A stretch of DNA of 39,245 nucleotides, taken from IMG/VR virus record IMGVR_UViG_3300034109_000875, positions 1-39,245 of that record. The stretch is one strand, 5' to 3'. A program made the position numbers and the translations under genes. Below the pieces are notes generated by a model. That model made no database searches and was not told the origin of the DNA. It saw only the letters and a program-made list of their open reading frames with translations. Shown here piece by piece: positions 35,283-39,245 of this stretch. This DNA comes from a virus. Numbering within the stretch: the stretch's first letter is position 1; each line of letters begins with the position of its first letter.

Positions 35283-37838
35283 GTGCAGCCCATTGACTTT
35301 GTTGCGCTGGCAGCCGCGCTGCTAGACCGCGTCGAAACCCTGTTGCCCCAGTGGCTGCCAGGCGGCGTGCGCAAAGGCCGCGAGTGGGTGTGTGGCGACC
35401 TCAGCGGCAACGCTGGCGGCAGCCTCAGCGTCAACATGGTCACAGGCGCGTGGAAGGATTTTGCTGCCGGTGACAGCGGTGGCGATCTGACCAGCCTGTA
35501 CGCGGCCATTCACGGGCTGAACAACGCCAAGGCGGCTACGGAATTGCGTGCCCAGCTGGGCTGGCAGGAACCGCAACGTGCGGCTGCACAAAGCGCGCCA
35601 GTTGGGCCGCCAGCAGCGGACGCTGTTACGCCCCCTGGCAAGCGCAGGACCATGTGGCGTGCAGTGACACCCGTGCCGGATCTGGCCCCACCGCCTGACT
35701 TTAAACACTGGCACTACAGCGAACCCGAATCCACGTGGGAATACCGCTTCGAAGGCGCGCTGTACGGCTACGTGGCCCGCTTTCGCAACAGCACCGGCGG
35801 CAAAGAAGTCATGCCCTTCACGTGGTGCGTGGACGAAAGCGACGGCCGCGGCACCCAGCGCTGGCACTGGAAGCAATGGGAAGTGCCGCGCCCGCTGTAT
35901 GTGCCCGCCACGGTGCTGAGTGCAGACTGTTCACTGCCGGTGGTGTTGGTGGAAGGCGAAAAGTGTGCGCTGGCCGGCCACACCCTGCTGCCCGGCGACT
36001 TTGACTGGGTAAGCTGGCCCGGTGGTGGCCAGGCTTGGGACAGGGCTGCCTGGGGCTGGCTGATGGGCCGCACGGTGTACCTGTGGCCAGACTGTGATGC
36101 CAAGCGCGTGCCGCTGACCAAGGCCGAACGCGAAGCCGGCGTGGACCCCGAAACCAAGCCCTTGCTGCCAGCCGCCAAACAACCTGGCGTGCGTGCCATG
36201 CAGCAGATAGGCGCCGTGCTGCAGGCCCAGTACCTGTGCACCGTGTTCATGTGCCGCGTGCCAGAGCCCGGCGCGGTGGCTGACGGGTGGGACGTTGCTG
36301 ACGCTGTGCAGCAAGGCTGGGGGCCTGAAGAGGTGCGCGCCCTGGTGCGTGGTGCGGTGGCGTTTGTGCCAGACGGCCAGGCGCCCGATGGTGCTGCAGC
36401 TGCGGCACTTGCTGAAGGCACTTCTACCCCACGTTTGGCTGGCGCGGGCAAGGGCAGTGGCGACCACGGCGACGACTTGCGGCCCACCTGGCGTGACAGC
36501 CTGTTGCGCAGCGGTGGCGGCAAGGTGCTGCCGGTGCGTGACAACCTGGTGCTGGCCCTGGAAGGCGTGCCGGGCAGTGGCTTGCCTGGGGTGGAAGGAG
36601 CGGCAGGCCTGGTGGCTTACAACGAATTCACGAACAACGTGGAAAAGACCCGCCCTACCCCGTGGGGTTCGCCTGCAGGCGAATGGGACGAGGTCGACGA
36701 ACTGGAAATGGGCACGTGGCTGGCCCGTGAACACTGGCTGCCCAGCATGTCCCGCGCCACGCTGGAAGAGGCTGTGGCGATGGTGGCCAAGCGCCACCGC
36801 TTCCACCCTGTGCGCGATGCCATGGCGCGGCTGAAGGGCACGTGGGACGGACAAAAGCGCCTGGGCACGTGGCTGCAGGTGTGCTGTATGCAGCCCGGCG
36901 AAGCCGACCCGCTGCTGGCCCAGTACCTGGCCCGCGTGGGCACGTGGCTGGTGATGGCCATTTGCGCCCGGGTGCTGACACCGGGCTGCAAATTCGATTA
37001 CATGACCATCTTTGAAGGCCCCCAAGGCTGGGGCAAAAGCACGCTGGCCCGCCTGCTGGCCCTGGACTGGTTTGCCGACACCGGCCTGGTGCTGGGCGAC
37101 AAAGACAGTTACCAGAACCTGCAGGGCGTGCTGGTCTACGAATGGGGCGAACTGGACGGCCTGAACCGCAGCGAAGTCACCAAGGTCAAGCTGTTTATCA
37201 GCAGCCCCAAAGACCGCTTCCGCGCGTCATTCGACCGCAGGGCGAAAGACTACCCGCGCCAGGTGGTGTTTGTAGGCACCACCAACGAAGACCACTACCT
37301 CACTGACCCCACCGGCAACCGCCGCATGTGGCCGGTGCGGCTCACAAAGCAGGTCGACACCGAATGGTTCAGGGCACACCGCGACCAGCTGTTTGCTGAA
37401 GCTCTGGCGTGCCTGGAAAACGGCGACCGCTTCCACCCCACCCAGCGCGAACAGCGCGAGCTCTTCGACCCGCAGCAGCAACAGCGCCAGGTTGAAAGCG
37501 CCATCCAGGCCGCGTGCTTGCGCTACCTGTACGACCAAGACCAGCGCGTCAGCGGCATGCATGAAAACGGCGCCCTGGTCAACGAAATCACAGCGCCTGA
37601 GCTGCTCAGCCGCCTGGGCATCAGCGTGGACAAGCAAACCCACGTGCTGCTGCGCCAGGTGACAGCAGCGTTGCGGGTGGCTGGCTGGGTGCGGTTCAGG
37701 TCCAGCCGGGCAGACCGCCCGTGGATGTTTCGCCGGCCCGATGGTGCTGCAGGCCTTGTGGCCGGCGCCAGCGGTGGATCAACAGTGCCCACGCAGGGCA
37801 CAGCAACAACGGAAGCCGACAGTGTTTGCCCGTTTTGA
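35283..37838 (+). CDS. Replication protein: toprim-like/primase plus VapE-type SF3 helicase
   Basis: An 851-residue replication protein. An N-terminal segment (NMVTGAWKDFAAGDSGGDLTSLYA) is typical of phage primase-related proteins. A toprim-like part follows (VVLVEGEKCALAG ... SWPGGGQAW ... YLWPDCDAKR). The C-terminal half is a VapE/VirE helicase with Walker A GPQGWGKST near residue 579, Walker B-like YEWGELDGL, and the arginine-finger region PTGNRRMWPVR. It probably starts replication. The start is uncertain: GTG at 35283 follows the previous stop, but an in-frame ATG at 35238 inside that gene is possible. Confidence 0.85.
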   Translation: MQPIDFVALAAALLDRVETLLPQWLPGGVRKGREWVCGDLSGNAGGSLSVNMVTGAWKDFAAGDSGGDLTSLYAAIHGLNNAKAATELRAQLGWQEPQRAAAQSAPVGPPAADAVTPPGKRRTMWRAVTPVPDLAPPPDFKHWHYSEPESTWEYRFEGALYGYVARFRNSTGGKEVMPFTWCVDESDGRGTQRWHWKQWEVPRPLYVPATVLSADCSLPVVLVEGEKCALAGHTLLPGDFDWVSWPGGGQAWDRAAWGWLMGRTVYLWPDCDAKRVPLTKAEREAGVDPETKPLLPAAKQPGVRAMQQIGAVLQAQYLCTVFMCRVPEPGAVADGWDVADAVQQGWGPEEVRALVRGAVAFVPDGQAPDGAAAAALAEGTSTPRLAGAGKGSGDHGDDLRPTWRDSLLRSGGGKVLPVRDNLVLALEGVPGSGLPGVEGAAGLVAYNEFTNNVEKTRPTPWGSPAGEWDEVDELEMGTWLAREHWLPSMSRATLEEAVAMVAKRHRFHPVRDAMARLKGTWDGQKRLGTWLQVCCMQPGEADPLLAQYLARVGTWLVMAICARVLTPGCKFDYMTIFEGPQGWGKSTLARLLALDWFADTGLVLGDKDSYQNLQGVLVYEWGELDGLNRSEVTKVKLFISSPKDRFRASFDRRAKDYPRQVVFVGTTNEDHYLTDPTGNRRMWPVRLTKQVDTEWFRAHRDQLFAEALACLENGDRFHPTQREQRELFDPQQQQRQVESAIQAACLRYLYDQDQRVSGMHENGALVNEITAPELLSRLGISVDKQTHVLLRQVTAALRVAGWVRFRSSRADRPWMFRRPDGAAGLVAGASGGSTVPTQGTATTEADSVCPF

Positions 37839-38124
37839 CCAGCGACGGGGTAGCGGTCCCGAAAAGGTCACGGCAAACCAGGCCATGACGATGTAACGCA
37901 GCGCGCACCGGCGCCCCGGAACACCCGATGTCCACGTGTCCACGTGTTTTGCATTGAGTGCTGGCTTTTTGCTTTTGCAGCAAGGCTGGTAGCTCAGCAG
38001 AGCTGTGCCACAAGCGTCCAGGTGTCCACCACAAAGCGCAGGCAGGCGTGTGCAGGGGCACACACGCGCACACGCCCGTAAGCCCGTTTGATCACTCACA
38101 CCTCAATGCAAAAGACAAGGACAT
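37839..38124. other. Intergenic region with paired GTCCA repeats
   Basis: There is no supported gene in 286 bases. Two pairs of short direct repeats are present: GTCCACGT at 37930 and 37938, and GTCCAGGT/GTCCACC at 38016 and 38024, each pair 8 bases apart. An AT-richer stretch lies between them. This could be an iteron-like origin or a regulator site for the following genes, but nothing proves either. Confidence 0.4.
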
Positions 38125-38412
38125 ATGGACAAGGGTGCAAAAACAACTGGTTGGGAATGGTTGCCGGTCCACATGCCAGGCGTGGCCAAGCTCATGCGTG
38201 ACCAGCGGCAGGCCCAGGGCAATGCCCACGTGAACATGTGCTGGCGCAAAGGCGTGGTTGAAAAGCAGCCCGGCTGGTTTTTCTGCCGCGAAGGGCCCCT
38301 GGCTGTGGGTGTGCCATGGCCGGCCATTGCAGACGTCGCAGGGTGGCAGCTGACCGCCACCCAGGCCATGCTGTTTCTGGCCCCATTACCTGAGGTGAAG
38401 CATGGCGCGTGA
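38125..38412 (+). CDS. Small early/middle protein, unknown
   Basis: A 95-residue protein (WEWLPVHMPGVAKLMRDQRQAQG, then CWRKGVVEKQPGWFFCREGPLAVG). It has AAGGACAT before the ATG and overlaps the next gene by 11 bases. The Trp/Gly-rich sequence suggests a small beta domain. It precedes the late regulator candidate. The family is not recognised by name. Confidence 0.65.
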   Translation: MDKGAKTTGWEWLPVHMPGVAKLMRDQRQAQGNAHVNMCWRKGVVEKQPGWFFCREGPLAVGVPWPAIADVAGWQLTATQAMLFLAPLPEVKHGA

Positions 38413-38761
38413 TCCGCAGGTGCAGGCCCGTTTGCTGCGTTGGGCTGCGTGGGTGACGGTGGGTGATGGATCTGGTTACCCAGTTATGAGCGTCATTCAC
38501 CCGGAATGGCAGCCACCAAGTCCAGGCGTGACGCCTACCCTGAAGGTAGGTGCGGTGACCGACGTGAGGCAGACGCACCGCGCTATTCAGGGCTTAAGCC
38601 TGCGTTTGCGCAACACCCTGGTGGTGCATTACGTGATGCGTTTGTCGTTAGCCGAACAGGCCCAGCGTTTGGGATGTGAGGTCAGCACGGTGATTGCCCG
38701 CGTGGCATCTGCGCACCGAACTCTGGCCAAGGAGTTTTGCAACAAATTAGAAGTAGGGTAG
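38402..38761 (+). CDS. Late regulator candidate, sigma-region-4-like HTH
   Basis: A 119-residue protein with a C-terminal HTH resembling sigma-70 region 4 (LRNTLVVHYVMRLSLAEQAQ, then RLGCEVSTVIARVASAHRTL). Such proteins precede the HNH/terminase genes in many phages and act as late transcription activators or antiterminators (Q or RinA-like). It is followed by a terminator-like hairpin before the HNH gene, a fitting target for antitermination. The exact class is uncertain. Confidence 0.68.
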   Translation: MARDPQVQARLLRWAAWVTVGDGSGYPVMSVIHPEWQPPSPGVTPTLKVGAVTDVRQTHRAIQGLSLRLRNTLVVHYVMRLSLAEQAQRLGCEVSTVIARVASAHRTLAKEFCNKLEVG

Positions 38762-38810
38762 ATTCAGGCAAGCTCAGGGAATCTACACCCTGGGCCTGTA
38801 AGTCCAATCA

Positions 38811-38840
38811 AGCCCCGCACAGCGCAAGTTGTGCGGGGCT
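38811..38840 (+). terminator. Strong hairpin before the HNH gene
   Basis: AGCCCCGCAC (38811-38820) pairs perfectly with GTGCGGGGCT (38831-38840) around a 10-base loop. The following bases are only moderately T-rich, so termination may be weak or conditional. Confidence 0.6.
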
Positions 38841-38850
38841 TGTGCTTTCT

Positions 38851-39245
38851 ATGCCTCAAGCTGCCCCTAAACCCTGTACTCGCGCTGGCTGCGGCGCCCT
38901 GGTGCGTGACGGCACGGCGCGCTGTGCTGCCCACAAGGTGGTCGAAGGTTCGTTTGCTGACCGCCGCCGGGGTTCGCGCCATGAGCGTGGCTATGGCGCA
39001 GCGTGGGATAGGTTGCGCGTGCAGGTGTTGGCCCGTGACAAGGGTGTGTGCCAAGAGCACATCAAAGCTGGCTTGTTCCGCCTGGCCCGCGACGTGGACC
39101 ATATCCGCAACCGTCAAGCCGGTGGCACCGACGACATGAACAACCTGCAGTCGCTGTGCCGTGAGTGCCACCAAGCCAAGACCGCCCGCGAAGCGCGCAT
39201 GGGCAGGGGGGGTGGCCAAAACTCTGAGTCGAGCACTTGCAGGAC
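38851..39245 (+). CDS. HNH endonuclease, open at the window end
   Basis: At least 131 residues, running off the window. An N-terminal Cys pair (CTRAGCGALV ... CAAH) precedes RGYGAAWDRLRVQVLARDKGVC, then the HNH core RDVDHIRNRQAGGTDDMNNLQSL with CRECHQAKTA. The His-Asn-His and Cys pairs fit phage HNH proteins that assist terminase cutting at cos and sit next to terS. If the ends are joined, the frame continues into the G-rich start of the window without reaching a stop before terL, so its true end is unclear. Confidence 0.85.
   Translation, partial: MPQAAPKPCTRAGCGALVRDGTARCAAHKVVEGSFADRRRGSRHERGYGAAWDRLRVQVLARDKGVCQEHIKAGLFRLARDVDHIRNRQAGGTDDMNNLQSLCRECHQAKTAREARMGRGGGQNSESSTCR

Noticed and set aside
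37981-38060. A tRNA-like stretch (GGTAGCTCAGCAGAGC)
   Set aside because: It resembles a D arm but no anticodon arm or T-loop consensus follows at the right distance.

Overview
The window is 39.2 kb of GC-rich DNA that reads as an essentially complete genome of a temperate, long-tailed (siphovirus-like) phage with an HK97-type head. Codon use, the tRNA-Val(CAC) attachment sequence and an IntI1-like integrase suggest a Betaproteobacterial host, probably Burkholderiales/Comamonadaceae; this host call is inference. The phage attachment site (a tRNA 3' half with no 5' half) lies in the middle of the window and the HNH-terS junction falls at its two ends. The sequence is therefore in the free or virion arrangement, not that of an integrated prophage.

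Layout. 0-25.4 kb, rightward late genes: terS, terL, portal, ClpP-like protease, major capsid, an unusually large block of capsid-proximal accessory proteins (6.5-11.3 kb, and a lower-GC insert at 12.3-14.9 kb), connector and head-closure proteins, gp10-like and DUF3168 tail-completion proteins, tail tube, a frameshifted tail chaperone pair, tape measure, minor tail proteins, a gpJ-like tail tip, then holin candidate, endolysin, lipoprotein and a DUF2188 protein. 25.4-25.6 kb: attP with flanking arm-type repeats. 25.6-33.4 kb, one continuous leftward block: int, xis, an integron integrase (intI), an eight-cassette integron array, then small early genes including a dNMP kinase. 33.4-34.4 kb: immunity region with a short repressor, a Cro-like gene and two divergent promoters that carry the same 17-bp operator in their spacers. 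34.4-39.2 kb, rightward: replication genes (VapE-type helicase/primase), a sigma-region-4-like late regulator and an HNH nuclease.

The main discovery candidate is the integron inside the phage early operon. A full-length IntI sits at 26713-27693, an attI-like site at 27732, and eight attC sites (attC1-attC8) between 28179 and 31389. Their folded arms, extrahelical bases and matched R''/R' boxes can be read directly from the sequence. The attC sites have the canonical orientation relative to intI, yet every cassette gene runs the opposite way, leftward, in line with the phage early promoter PL. In five of eight cassettes the Shine-Dalgarno and start codon lie in the attC hairpin and one attC arm encodes the protein's N terminus. 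In most cassettes the gene stops at a TAA supplied by the recombination core box of the next site; where that box lacks TAA, the gene reads through the attC and overlaps the next start as ATGA. The two cassettes nearest attI (the newest, if insertion occurs at attI) encode a candidate Acb2/Tad1-hairpin protein and a candidate Tad2-like protein, both families linked to sequestering immune nucleotide signals. The simplest reading is a phage-owned, repressor-controlled integron that collects early (anti-defence) genes as in-line translational modules.
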